From positions 174,501-238,500 of the forward strand of contig JACEFZ010027774.1 in assembly GCA_014155875.1 (NCBI GenBank): a stretch of DNA of 64,000 bases. Direction: 5' to 3'. The notes beneath the pieces were generated by a model. The model was not told where the DNA came from. It did no database searches and saw only the letters and a program-made list of their open reading frames with translations. Source of the stretch: Cepaea nemoralis. Taxonomy: Eukaryota; Mollusca; Gastropoda; Stylommatophora; Helicidae. The position numbers were made by a program, and so were the translations under genes. Positions 21,341 to 32,659 of the stretch are shown here, piece by piece; positions within the stretch are counted from its first letter, which is position 1; every line of letters starts with the position of its first letter.

Positions 21341-21611
21341 CATTCCAAAAACCAACCCACTCAAACACATCTTATATCTTACCATCTCCAGCAACTCGCA
21401 CTGTCATCTATGAAACATGCATTTCTTGTTTCTCCGTGTGTTTTTAGGTCTAACTCTAGTTTGTTGTCCCCGTGGGTGCTAGTAAAAGGACTATAAAATA
21501 AATTATGGTGGAATGGATGTGACTGCTGTTATATTTGTCTACACTCATTTTTGAAAGCTGAGCAGAACCATAGTAGGTGGATGGCTGTTGTAAGGATATT
21601 TTCCCCAATAC

Positions 21612-21708
21612 CCACACACACCACACACGCATGCACGCACACACACACGCACGCACGCACGCACCCATGCACGCACAAACCCACGCACGTACACACACAC
21701 ACACACAC
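21612..21708. repeat. CA/GCAC-rich microsatellite
   Basis: Alternating CACA and GCAC tracts. Confidence 0.9.
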
Positions 21709-22019
21709 CCAACGAAGCTATCCTAAACTTGCTTTAAAATTTCACGATAAGGGTATTCGTTCAACTAGGCATGGTGATATTAGCTCCTTCAGCCTTTTCC
21801 CACTGTTGTGTGTGACTCACATGTGAAGGCTGATGCTGTGCTTCCTGTCTATACGACTGTAAAATATCCTGAAGAAAAAACATATTAAGCTGTTTTCCGG
21901 TGACCACTCAAGGCGCAGTTCTTCTTTCACAATCTTTTAAAATGAAAATAGGCTCAAAGTATATGAATTTGATTACCTGTATGAACATCCCATCGGTGGG
22001 TAGTGTTTTATTTCCATAT

Positions 22020-22500
22020 CTTCTGTTTTCTATTGACTTATCAATCGAGGTCAGGACAAGAGTTCTTATTAGCTATACTGAGCTAATACTGATATATGGA
22101 AGATAATCATGGAAAATTAACTGAAAATTGAGGTACTGCGTGAAAGCTGTAGAGATGTGGTTTTAGAGAAACACAATATGAAAACACTGTGAACGGAATG
22201 AGAGAGCAAAGAAGATAAGTTGAAAGAAGTTCACTCACAAAGAGAACGGGTTACTGCATCAGAATTTGACAGCCCATTTCTTAGCGCTCGTCACGAGAAG
22301 TGAAGACCTGAAATATGTCGTCACAATGGACAAGTTGGAGAGGCTGGGGGGGGGGGGGGGGAGAGAGAGAAGATGCTGTGACAGTCTGACATTTTAGCCT
22401 GAAGGAACATCTGTATCAGAAATGACTGGCTGCACACGAGACAGAAGGCCATGGATAGTCATGATCACCAACACCATACGGCATGGACCTTTTGTCTTCT
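22020..22500 (+). pseudogene. Decayed LINE-A fragment
   Basis: VRTRVLISYTELILIYG (about 22047-22103) aligns with RKRVLRCYIEPVLLYG of the copy at 18.3 kb. AVEMWF-like coding follows near 22145, and an MTGCTRD..IRHGT-like end lies near 22480. Many stops and frameshifts, and a poly-G insertion at 22346-22361. Confidence 0.6.
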
Positions 22501-22599
22501 TCGCTCGCTCGCTTTGAGCTCAAGCGTAGAACATACACACTATTTATAGTAATGATGGACTAAATTTTGCATGTGGATTAGCTTTCCCTATTAACAGTG

Positions 22600-22790
22600 T
22601 CCCTCACCTTCAGGCAAACCAACTCCGACTTCAGAGGTACTTGTAATTTACATCCCCAAGTCAAGAACGACAGGTCAACATTTTAGTCCAGCTGTCCAGT
22701 GTAGGGGTTGAACCGCTAACCTCAGTATCAGAGCACGGGATGTTTAAGAACACACGTTCTTATCCATTCGGCCATGCGGACCTGCTGGCA
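22600..22790 (-). repeat. tRNA-derived SINE (SINE-B)
   Basis: On the minus strand it begins GGTCCGCATGGCCGAATGG, an A-box-like start, with a B-box GCGGTTCAACCCC about 60 bp later, then AAGTCGGAGTTGG in the body. It resembles the plus-strand copy near 29.0 kb. Confidence 0.65.
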
Positions 22791-22799
22791 TGGACTAAA

Positions 22800-23560
22800 A
22801 TATGAAGCAGTTTTCTCTTGACCCGAATTCTAATTCCCAAGAAGTTCGTGGGTTTTAATCTTTACGCTGTATAAATATTAACCATGAAAACTGCTAACGG
22901 CGGTTATGTCACGAGTTCTCAATTAATCAATCAATCAGGTGCCCTCTCCACAATGAAGGTTGGCTGCAATGGATCGCCAACACTGTCTGTCTCTCTCCCT
23001 GACTGTACATTCTGTCAGATTGATGTTCGTCCATCTCTTGATGTTATCTGCCAATTTGTTCACTTCCTTATTCACTATATGAGTTGCCTCTTCCCTGAGC
23101 ATATTTACAACAGGCTCATCTCCAGGGGGCCAAGAAATGTGTCGCTGTTTTCTTTTTGTTGTGATCTCATTGGTGTCTTTCTAAGTGTTGAGGTTCCAAT
23201 CTCTACCACGATGGCGAGCCATGTTCACTATTGTGTCCTGAACACGCCTCATGTGGGCTACACACTCTGCTGTTTCACTTTCGAAGTCGTTGATCTATTT
23301 TGATTCATCCGCCTTATTCACCGCCCCAGTCTTTGTGTACAAGGGATGGCCATTCCCTTAGTAGGATATTACCCCTACTTCATTCATGTAGTTTAGCCAG
23401 TCAGCCGAGACTGCTGCCCGTGGTGTGGCCACCGCCGTACACAAGCGGTATTCGTGAAGCCACACGTGAGCTAGGTAAAGAGATGGGAACCAAATAAGAT
23501 CCTGGTCTATTCCTTAGGATGAAGTCTTTCGTGTGTTGCCGGGGGAGCAAAGAATAGTAA
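22800..23560. other. Unassigned stretch
   Basis: The 139-codon plus frame at 22884-23303 has no recognised domain. AATCAATCAATC near 22925 may be the 3' tail of another RNH-LINE fragment. Nothing else is supported. Confidence 0.3.
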
Positions 23561-23569
23561 CATTGTTGC

Positions 23570-24135
23570 CTACAATGTACGTCGTAAGAGGCGACTACGG
23601 AGGTTATGGTTCCGTCGCCCTGCTACTGAGTGAGTTGGTGGCGCGACACTGTGAGTTGTGAATTTCGCGTGGAATGCTTTTACATCTGTTCGCAGTTTGT
23701 AGCGTGAACTGCATGTTCGAAACGATGGCGGCCGGCTGTTGCTGGATTGACTGGTTTGCCTTTTCGGTTCACAAGTGCAATTTTCAGGAGACTCCTGGGA
23801 GTCGTCGCTGAAGCTACGGAGTTCGTGATTTGTGCGACGCTTTCGGCGGGTTGCTCTGTGGAAAGAGACCGAGCCATATGGGATAAAACCCGGGTCAATG
23901 AAGTCTTTCTGGTGACTGCCGTTTCCATCGACAAAGAACTGTATTTCTCGTGGAGGACTTTTGTGTTGGCATTCCGGCGGCGGCATTATGCACAGTGTGC
24001 CTGTGCGGGCTGTTGGCTTGCCGATACTCCTGTCTATTCCATTGTTCATATAGGGCAGTGAGGAGCATTGTGTGTGATATTCACTGGCACAGGAACGGAG
24101 CATAATGGGGACGACCCGTTGCCGTGAAGTTGGAA
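23570..24135 (-). repeat. Dispersed ORF-containing repeat (copy 1), 177-codon open frame
   Basis: About 560 bp on the minus strand that recurs in opposite orientation at 38275-38815. A single frame stays open for about 530 nt (24103-23570) and encodes SCASEYHTQC, TARTGTLCIMPPPECQ, DPGFIPYG and a basic Ser/Arg-rich C terminus. The copies keep similar protein (for example ARTGTLCIMPP in both) while diverging in DNA. I do not recognise a family. It may be an exon piece carried by an element, or part of an undescribed transposon. Confidence 0.55.
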
Positions 24136-24149
24136 CCCCAACTAACTAA

Positions 24150-24570
24150 TCCTTAGGATATGACTGCCACTCACTGCGAGGCACTATCCCTCTCGCTTTA
24201 CCCTACACCACCCAGAGTTCAAATTCCCAATAAAGCGATTAATTATTATCTTCTCGGAGTAATAGAGTACATAAGCAAATTCGCAAGTACTGATTCACTA
24301 CTATAGAAACTGAAGAAAGAACAAGAAATCAGAGGACACTCTAGGTAAAATAAAATTTAAAATCCGTATTACCATACCGGGATACGAACCTATCGCCTCT
24401 AAGAGATGACAGTACCTCGCTGCAAAAACAAAGTCTACTTCGGAACATGACCAACTCGATACCCAAAAAGAAGTCCTCTTTAGCCTAGTCAGTCACCCAC
24501 CTGAACCCACAGCTATGGAATACGGACGTAATTCTGATCTAACCGTTGAAACAACAGCACCAAGGAAAGG
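24150..24570. other. Unassigned stretch with a minus-strand tRNA-like motif
   Basis: Near 24375-24425 the minus strand carries GGTTCGTATCCCGGTA, a B-box-like motif with a possible A-box upstream, so a SINE head is likely. The rest is unassigned. Confidence 0.35.
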
Positions 24571-24700
24571 ACATAGGGACATATAATCAGGCTGCAACCG
24601 GTGCCATTGATAGTGGAACTCTTCGCTGATTGTCGAAGATTAGGATGAGGCGAATAAGGGAATGTCTCTAGCGCTATTACCATGTTTCTTGACTCAATAC
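24570..24700 (+). pseudogene. RNH-LINE 3' fragment (copy 3)
   Basis: GACATATAATCAGGCTGC and GTGGAACTCTTCGCTG match the 3' coding end of the copies at 19.8 and 60.6 kb. It is short and mutated. Confidence 0.65.
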
Positions 24701-24831
24701 AACCTCACCACATGTCTCAGAATATGATATTACCCAAGCATAAGTCAAGTAACAAACACACAAACATATGGGATATTAATGCCGTGACCTGTATATACGA
24801 ATATTTAATGAAGAGACCTCACTGGTCTCCT

Positions 24832-25076
24832 GCTCAGTGGCGAAGTGGTTAGGGACGCAATTCTTAATCCCGCATATCGCGTTCGAAACACAGCTGAGGG
24901 AGATTTGGCAGCAGAACGCCTTGAGTTGCGTTTTATACAGTGGTATGAGTGCGGGTCGTTCAGACAGTAATATCAGACTACTGAACGTAAACTTGCCAAG
25001 AAATAACAAACAGCCAATAAATGCCTGGGTAGACTGCGACGCACTGGAAAGACACACAACTAACGTTTCAAACTAA
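24832..25076 (+). repeat. tRNA-derived SINE (SINE-A)
   Basis: A-box-like TGGCGAAGTGGTTAGGG and B-box-like GCGTTCGAAACAC are about 55 bp apart. The body motif is CAGACAGTAATATCAGACTACTGAACG. The 3' part GACTGCGACG matches other family members. Confidence 0.7.
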
Positions 25077-25207
25077 TTGGCCTCTTTCTAAGTGGTGAAA
25101 GTAATTTCAGCTTAAAATATAAAATCGGTTTATGATCCGAGCTCTATTTCCCGGTAAGGAGATGGGTTTTTTTATCCATTGGGAGTACAGTGTGAAAAGT
25201 AATAAAC

Positions 25208-25453
25208 ATGTGCCGGCTCCGTGGCACAGAGTTTACGGACGCGGTTCGTAATCACGTATACCCGCGTGCGAAACACAGCTTCGCGCGATTTGACAGCAAA
25301 CCGTGTTGCGTTGGTTTTGAGTTGATATCGATGCCGGTCTTTCAGAAAGCAATGGCAAACTACAGTACGTAAACTTGCCAAGACATAACAGCGGCATAAA
25401 TGCTGGTGTTGACAGCGATGTCCCGTAAAACGGATACGCAAAAAAAAAAAAAC
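25208..25453 (+). repeat. tRNA-derived SINE (SINE-A), best full-length copy
   Basis: It begins GTGCCGGCTCCGTGGCACAG, with GTGCGAAACACAGC, body TCAGAAAGCAATGGCAAACT, 3' part AAATGCTGGTGTTGACAGCG, and a poly-A tail at 25440-25452. Confidence 0.75.
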
Positions 25454-25759
25454 ATGTACCCTGCTTGACACCGCTGTGGCATAGTGGCCTTCAAACCAAG
25501 GTTACATGCCGTCTGTGTGTCGGTTCGGTGGTCGACTTCCAATTCGCTTTGGGAAGTGTTTTTTGAAAATGACCCGGGATTCGAGGTCGACCTATCTTAA
25601 AAATAGAACCAGGAAATATTTTATGAAGTAAAGGTGGTCGGCGTAACACTGATCACGTCACATACCGAGTACCGGTTGGTCTATGGAAATATGCGCCTAG
25701 CGCCACACACTTAACGCGTTTTAAGGCAGGTAAGAACGGTATTTTACTTGTGTTTTACT

Positions 25760-26108
25760 AATGAAAACTGGTTACCGTTGCATGTAGCCTTGGTTTGAGG
25801 GCCTGCAGCCTTGGTTTGCAAGCCCCTTTGACAGCAGGCAGCTTTAGTTTGAAGGCATACAGCCTTGGCTAGAAGGCATGCAGCCTTGGTTTGAAGGCAT
25901 ATAGCCTTGGTTTGAGGGCATGTAGCCATGGTTTGAAGACATGTAGTCTTGATTTGAGGGCTTGTACCCTTGGTTTGCAAGCCCCTCTGACAGCAGGCAG
26001 CATTAGTTTGAAGGCATAGGTTCTTGGCTAGGAGGCATGCAACCGTGGTTTGAAGGTACTTAACCTTGGCTTGAGGGCATGCAGCCGTGGTTTGAAGGTA
26101 CTTAACCT
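25760..26108. repeat. 21-24-bp minisatellite (monomeric part)
   Basis: Diverged units on the theme AGCCTTGGTTTGAAGGCATG. On the minus strand they read as CLQTKAA repeats across a 146-codon frame, an artefact of the unit length. Confidence 0.8.
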
Positions 26109-26700
26109 TGGTTGAAGTTATGTAGCCACTGTCTGAATCACATTGCCTTGATTTGAAGCATGTCTGCATGGTTTGAGGACACATAACCTTGGTTTGAAGT
26201 CATGTAGCCACTGTTTGAATCACATTGCCTTGATTTTGAAGGCATGTCTGCATGGTTTGAGGACACATAACCTTGGTTTGAAGTCATGTAGCCACTGTTT
26301 GAATCACATTGCCTTGATTTGAAGGCATGTCTGCATGGTTTGAGGACACGTAACCTTGGTTTGAAGTCATGTAGCCACTGGTTGAATCACATTGCCTTGA
26401 TTTGAAGGCATGTCTGCATGGTTTGAGGACACATAACCTTGGTTTGAAGTCATGTAGCCACTGTTTGAATCACATTGCCTTGATTTGAAGGCATGTCTGC
26501 ATGGTTTGAGGACACATAACCTTGGTTTGAAGTCATGTAGCCACTGTTTGAATCACATTGCCTTGATTTGAAGGCATGTCTGCATGGTTTGAGGACACGT
26601 AACCTTGGTTTGAAGTCATGTAGCCACTGTTTGAATCACATTGCCTTGATTTGAAGGCATGTCTGCATGGTTTGAGGACACATAACCTTGGTTTGAAGGC
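26109..26700. repeat. 83-bp higher-order repeat built from four 21-bp subunits, about 7 copies
   Basis: AACCTTGGTTTGAAGTCATG recurs at about 83-bp spacing. Each 83-mer holds four related subunits (CCTTGGTTTGAAG, CACTGTTTGAATC, CCTTGATTTGAAG, CATGGTTTGAGG). Copies of the 83-mer are almost identical while the subunits differ, which is a higher-order structure. Confidence 0.85.
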
Positions 26701-27000
26701 ATGGAAGACCCTACCAATAGCTGCGCTAACGTCGGAATCGCTCCCGGGGTCAATGGAACACGCAAGCCTCTCTACAAATTCAAGGTGGTTACACAATAAC
26801 GGGAATTTACGATATCCGAATCTCGATATATTTTACTGCACATATCGATTAGTTTGTACGTACAGCTTGGCATCCGATCCACTACCCTATAATCAGTATA
26901 CGATGGGTTGGGTTAGAGGTGGACGACGAACATGTAAGCCATTCCGCCTCACATAGTTCCACGATCTTATTAAAAGCCTCCGGGCAAACTAAGTAGTCCA
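26700..27000. other. Unassigned stretch
   Basis: No domain in any frame and no repeat partner found in this window. Confidence 0.3.
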
Positions 27001-27004
27001 AATA

Positions 27005-27345
27005 TATCTTTGTACGTGATATCTCCACACATAAGCAAGTGGAAGACAAGAGAAAACCACCACCATATCGTCTCAAGTTTATGAATTCCTTCATACACTA
27101 ATAATGATAAAAAACGACCCCAACAATAAGATTTTTTGTTTTAGACATCTGCACACATCAGCACGTGAAGTGCAGGAGAAAACCACCACCATCTCTCCCC
27201 AAGTGTATGAATCACGGCATTCACTAACAATGGTACTTGATATCCGAAAACTACTCTTTTAGATATCTCCACACATCAACACGCGGAAGACAAGTGGAAA
27301 CCTTCACACTACAATCCCAAGTGTATGAGAATGTCACGGATTTAC
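27005..27345. repeat. About 120-bp tandem repeat, three imperfect copies
   Basis: GATATCTCCACACAT-like starts lie at 27018, 27143 and 27261. Each is followed by GGAAGACAAG..AAACCACCACC and AAGTGTATGAAT. Confidence 0.75.
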
Positions 27346-27654
27346 AATGGAGACGGAGTTTGTTCTGAAACTTTATATAAATCTTCGGAATGAATAACCT
27401 GCATGATACATCGATAAATATTGCGGCTTATTTTGGTTGATTGTTAATACCTATTGTTCAGCGACAGATTTCTTCGTGCCTAGGTTGAATATATTGTTGG
27501 TATAATTCCTCCAAATCAATCAACGCATCCACAAAAACCTGAAATCGTCAGTTTAATGTATGTTTTTTTTGTTGTTGTTTCGCTTGTTTGCTTTGAACCC
27601 GAGCTTACTCCAAACAGGGCTGATTTTTGTTTTTGTTTTGTATGGGCCAGTTTT

Positions 27655-28050
27655 CACTATTACCAGGGTTCATGTCATTAGGCGAACCCACTCTGACTTG
27701 TCAAGTTTTTGTAATTTAAGTCCCCAAGCCAACGACGAGTTAGTTGGTTGCATATCCTTTACAGTACGTCGCAGTCAACACCAGTACTTTTTGCTGTTGT
27801 GATCTCTTGGCAAGTTTACATTCAGTAGTTTGCCATTGCTTTCTGAACGACCGGCGCCCATACCATTTCGTAAAAAACCAACGCAAGGCGGTCTGCAGGC
27901 AAATTTCCCACAGCTGTGTTTCGAACGCGGGTATGTGGAATTACGAACTGCGTCCGTAAATACTTCGCCAGCGGAAGATCGCGAGGACGAGAAATCAACG
28001 TTTAAGTCTTAACTGACCGGTATAGGGGTTGAACCTCCATCCACTTCCAA
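27655..28050 (-). repeat. Composite of tRNA-derived SINE copies, minus strand
   Basis: The minus strand shows AAGTTTACATT-type and TCAGAAAGCAATGGCAAACT (about 27830) and GTTCGAAACACAGC (about 27915), as in SINE-A. Flanking pieces at 27680 and 28020 resemble SINE-B (GAACCCACTCTGACT; GGGGTTGAACC). Confidence 0.6.
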
Positions 28051-28450
28051 AAGCGCCCCCGGAGGTTTTTTAAGAGCGATGGCTCTTATCTTCCCGCCAC
28101 GCTACTTGCAAGCCATAATTAAGATGCCACACAAAATGTATCTCCATTTCATTTATTACCACGATACTTCATTACATTGCAAAAGATGCCTCTGACATAA
28201 GGACTTTCTAAGTTATTAGAATTTCAGTAGGTTTCCACAATATCCTGATGGATGCTGATCTCAACAGACGTCTTAACCCTAACAACGAATGAGCTCAGGC
28301 CGTGTTAAATGTTATTTAAATCTATAAAACGTGAGATGTCTTGCTGACAATAGTCGTCATCATTTAGGAGGACCTCTGCAGAACATCGCTCTCATCGTGG
28401 CCTTCGAAAAATAAAGCAGCGAATCCAAACCCAGGCGGGCGGACAAGCGG
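28050..28450. other. Unassigned stretch
   Basis: No gene. Mostly unique AT-rich sequence before the GACA array. Confidence 0.3.
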
Positions 28451-28454
28451 ACGG

Positions 28455-28460
28455 ACGGAG

Positions 28461-28511
<51 letters not shown>

Positions 28512-28599
28512 GGAAGGGCGGACGTACAGACAGACAGACAGACAGACAGACAGACGGAAGGGCGGACGGACGGACAGACAGACAGACAGACGGGACGAC

Positions 28600-28634
<35 letters not shown>

Positions 28635-28767
28635 GACGGACAGACCAGACAGACAGACAGACAGACAGACAGACGGCGGACGGACGGGCGTGCGGGGCGG
28701 GCGGGCGGGCGGACGGACGGGCGGGCGGGCGGACGGACGGGCGGGCGGGCGGGCGGACGGACGGACG

Positions 28768-28827
<60 letters not shown>

Positions 28828-28830
28828 GGT
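28455..28830. repeat. (GACA)n/(GACG)n compound tetranucleotide array
   Basis: Blocks of GACA alternate with CGGA and GGGC. Frames of 162 and 210 codons on the minus strand are Cys/Leu/Ser/Val and Pro/Arg artefacts. Confidence 0.95.
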
Positions 28831-28949
28831 TCCCTGAAGGAATATCCGACATTGTAGCCGCTCGGCCAGCAGTTCCTGTGCGTATTTAAAATATGCAGTT
28901 GGACGTCCACTACTAATGAATCGATCAAAATCATCACTGATTTGGAGGT

Positions 28950-29130
28950 CAGCATAGGCAAATGGTTGAGAGTACCAGCTTTTAAACTTCCGGTGTGCTG
29001 ATGCTGAGGTAGCGGGTTCAACATCTACACCGGTTAGTTTGACTACAATGACTTTTTGACATAAATTACAACTACCTCAGAAGTCGGAGTGAGTTCGTCT
29101 AATAGCAAGGGACATAGGTAATAGGACAAA
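28950..29130 (+). repeat. tRNA-derived SINE (SINE-B), plus strand
   Basis: GCGGGTTCAACATC as B-box, then a body ending AGAAGTCGGAGTGAGTTCG, the same order as the minus-strand copy at 22.6-22.8 kb. Confidence 0.6.
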
Positions 29131-29215
29131 CTAATCCACACGCAAACATCAGTCCAGGGCACTAGAAGTAGTAGCGTAAGTTTGCATAAAGCTTGAGAAA
29201 ACGAGAGAACACAAC

Positions 29216-29378
29216 AACAAAATAATTGTTGGACTCATCAACAACAAAATAATTGTTGGACTCATCAACAACAAAATAATTGTTGGACTCATCAACAACA
29301 AAATAATTGTTGGACTCATCAACAACAAAATAATTGTTGGACTCATCAACAACAAAATAATTGTTGGACTCATCAATG
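29216..29378. repeat. 27-bp minisatellite with internal hairpin, six copies
   Basis: The unit is CAACAACAAAATAATTGTTG then GACTCAT. Each unit contains CAACAA..TTGTTG, a 6-bp stem with a 5-nt loop. Copies are essentially identical. The minus-strand repeat peptide LLLMSPTII is an artefact. Confidence 0.92.
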
Positions 29379-29664
29379 TCTGACGTTTCTCACTACATTT
29401 TCTGCAAAGTTGCATTCTTTAGTGCATGGTTGTGTATTATTGTGGTGTTACTTTCCATTCTTTGAAATCTTATAGCAAGAAGTCGATCACTAACTAGATT
29501 GTTTCGAATAATTGCTGAAGAAGTTTTATTTGTCAAAAGGAAACATCTTGTTCTATACACTTTTGTATCCTGGAATATATAAAAATATGTCTTCTGTTTG
29601 GGTCACGAAGTAACTTTTGTTCGGGCTATTTTCGTTCTGAAATCCCGAACTCGTCAGGTTTTCC

Positions 29665-29960
29665 CTGGCCTTACTTACTGGCACTTCGCCGTCTTGACAG
29701 GCGATAGTTTGTTACATCGTGCTTCAAATATAAAAGGCTTAATAACGAGAACCCATGACGGGGACGAGGGGTTGATTTATACCTCTCAACAGCACACAGA
29801 ATGGGCTCAATTGTAGAGAAAACGTGTTGCCCATGCGGCATGATCCCTCTCTCGGCCTGCCTAGTTTACTCCAAAGGAAAGGAAACACCAATACAACTGG
29901 AACAAGACAAGCTGAAGAAGCTGCCGGATTAGCAAAGCAATACTCTAACTGTGCGCTTTC
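29665..29960 (-). repeat. Dispersed repeat R1 (copy 1), probably SINE-like
   Basis: TTACTGGCACTTCGCCGTCTTG, TTGCCCATGCGGCATGAT and CTCTCGGCCTGCCTAG recur in the same order at 32375-32655. On the minus strand the end reads ACAGTTAGAGCATTG-like then CCGGCAGC, reminiscent of a tRNA A-box. Class uncertain. Confidence 0.6.
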
Positions 29961-30294
29961 TTTATCAATTCTTTACTATTTATGTTAAGTTTCCCCTGAT
30001 ATGGGCTTGCACTATTAGTGATTATATTTAGAACTAATAGGTCTTAATGTGTCTGAGATATTGCGTTGATAACTGAATGAGTAATGGGGTATTCCAAGTT
30101 AGGAAAATTAATGCGCAGGATGACGAAGTGCATCCGCCTGGGAGGGGATATTGAGTGCAATCTGTGTTGTGTGGGCCGGAAGGGTGGGGGTTGTGTCTCT
30201 GTGGGTGGGAGTGAGTATGATATATGAGTTCCGTCCTGTGTTTGATAACACTGTGATGTGATGAATACAATGGCACAGGCTGATGTCGGATCGA

Positions 30295-30935
30295 GTACTC
30301 AGGCAGGCAGACATAGACGGACTGTTGGACAGACGGTCGAACGGATAGACCGGATGGATGGATCAACGGACAGGCAGCAGGGCGGATGAACAGACCGGAC
30401 GGACGGGCGGGTGAAATAACGGACGGAATGAATGACGGGCTGTCGGGACGGCAGACGGACAGACCGGACGGCTGACCGACATATCGACTGACCACTGTCA
30501 TTCGGTCGACCTACCAACCACCGACCGACCGCCCGACCGAATGACCAACCACCGACCGGCCGATCTACCAAACGACCGAATGACGGCTGGCTGGCTCGCT
30601 GAATGGACGGACGGACGGACAGACGGACTAACGACGGACTGACGGACGGACAGACAGGCAGATAGACAGACAAGCAACCAGAAAGGCAGACAGACAGACA
30701 GAACGAATGAACGAACTTTAGACAGACAGACATACCGACCGATTAACCGACCGACCGACCGACCAACCGACCGGACGGCTGACCGACCTACCGACCGATA
30801 GGCAGGCAGACAGGCAGGCAAGCAGACAGGCAGGCAAGCAGACAGGCAGGCAAGCAGACAGGCAGGCAAGCAGACAGGCAGGCAGGCAGGCAGGCAGACA
30901 GACAAACAGGCAGGCAGGTAAGTAGACAGACAGAC
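30295..30935. repeat. Degenerate GAC-N tetranucleotide array
   Basis: GACG, GACA, GACC and GGCA words with frequent substitutions, more homogeneous (AGGC/AGAC) toward 30780-30935. Confidence 0.9.
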
Positions 30936-31281
<346 letters not shown>

Positions 31282-31768
31282 TTGATTTGCTGAAAGACAT
31301 TATTTCAACAGAAGTTTCCTGACCCGGACAATTCAAGGACGGAATTTGCTAGAATCAGACTCCCCCGTCAACAGAATACCGAATTAAATCTACCAGACCC
31401 GGTCTTGGAGCTATAAACACATCAGGAATGAGCTGCCTTTGTTTGGTTGCCCAAGTTTTTATGGTTAAAAACAGCAGACCGTTTTGGCACAAGCGTTGAT
31501 GAGGGCAACGTCCTCTATATGTGTGTGGATATACTGACACATGGGGATTGTATTACGCTATCAAGACAGAAACAACAACATCAACAGCAGAGATATACAC
31601 AGACACACCCACGCACTGACATACAGAGAGACAAACAAACAGAAGGACCATTTGATCGATGGAAGGTCGTATGGACGGGCATAGAGAGATACAGAGACAT
31701 AAAGAGGGCGAACGGAAGGAGGGGCTGAAAGGGAGGGTGATAGATGGATAGACGGAATTATAGACAAT

Positions 31769-31926
31769 ATACAGGTTGTATTTTTAATGACTGGGGTTTT
31801 TGAAAATATTGTCGTTCAAAGTTTTGTATTTACATTTTATGTTGCATGAACTCCAAAGAGGGTGAATACAAAACTTGGAACGGCAATATTTTCAAATACC
31901 CCACAGTAATTAAAATTACACCCTAT
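31769..31926. mobile_element. Foldback (palindromic) MITE, copy 2, 158 bp
   Basis: It opens ATACAGGTTGTATTTTTAATG and closes ATTAAAATTACACCCTAT. The arms contain AAAATATTG and are inverted complements of each other. Same family and length as 14638-14796. Confidence 0.8.
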
Positions 31927-31929
31927 ATA

Positions 31930-32370
31930 TGCTTATATACATCCCCTCGGTTACATCTATTACTCCATATGGACAACAATCACCTTCTGATTAATAGAAC
32001 AGTGAGGGTAAAACCATAGGCAGCTGCTTTAGTGGCTGACTCAATCACAGGACTATCATTCTGAGCCGGTGATGGACCCTACTGTATAACTTCTCCTTGA
32101 GGTGACATGGAATCGGAAAAAAATAACATCTCAGTTGTGTCTCCATCTTGTATTGGTAGAGGTGCTTGAGTATCCCATTGACCCTCACGAGCTATTCTGA
32201 CGGTAGGGGAGCTACTGGTAGGGTTCCCATGTCGGATTGGTCAAAGGGTAGGAACCAGATGAAGTGATCCACAAACCTGCTGCCTTGTCGGGAGACTGGG
32301 AACAGTCAAAGGCTAGAGACAGCAAACTAGAGACATACTCCACAGGCTCGATGAAACGGTGCAGGCAGTT
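31930..32370. other. Unassigned stretch
   Basis: No supported gene and no internal repeat seen. Confidence 0.3.
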
Positions 32371-32374
32371 CGCT

Positions 32375-32655
32375 TGATTATTTACTGGTACCTGGCCGTC
32401 TTGCTATACCATAGATTGTTACATTGTGCTACAAAAGGCATAATAATAACAACCTATGTCGGGGACTAGGGACGGAGATATACCCCCCTATATAGCAGAG
32501 AGCCTGGGCTGAATTGTAGAGAGCATGTGTTGCCCATGCAGCATGATTCCTCTCTCGGTCTGCCTAGTTTTTGCTCCAGAGGAAAAATAACGCCACTACA
32601 TCTAGAATAGAAGCTGCCGGATCAGCAAATCAATGCTCTAACTGTCCGTCCGTCG
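32375..32655 (-). repeat. Dispersed repeat R1 (copy 2)
   Basis: Same order of motifs as 29665-29960 (CTGGCCGTCTTG, TTGCCCATGCAGCATGATTC, CTCTCGGTCTGCCTAG), with several indels. Confidence 0.6.
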
Positions 32656-32659
32656 GGGC

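Noticed and set aside
20563..21447. 294-codon ORF with 11-residue repeats (ALVHSGHCHAV)
   Set aside because: The 33-bp minisatellite keeps frames open; a second frame of the same array is also open and there is no non-repeat coding core.
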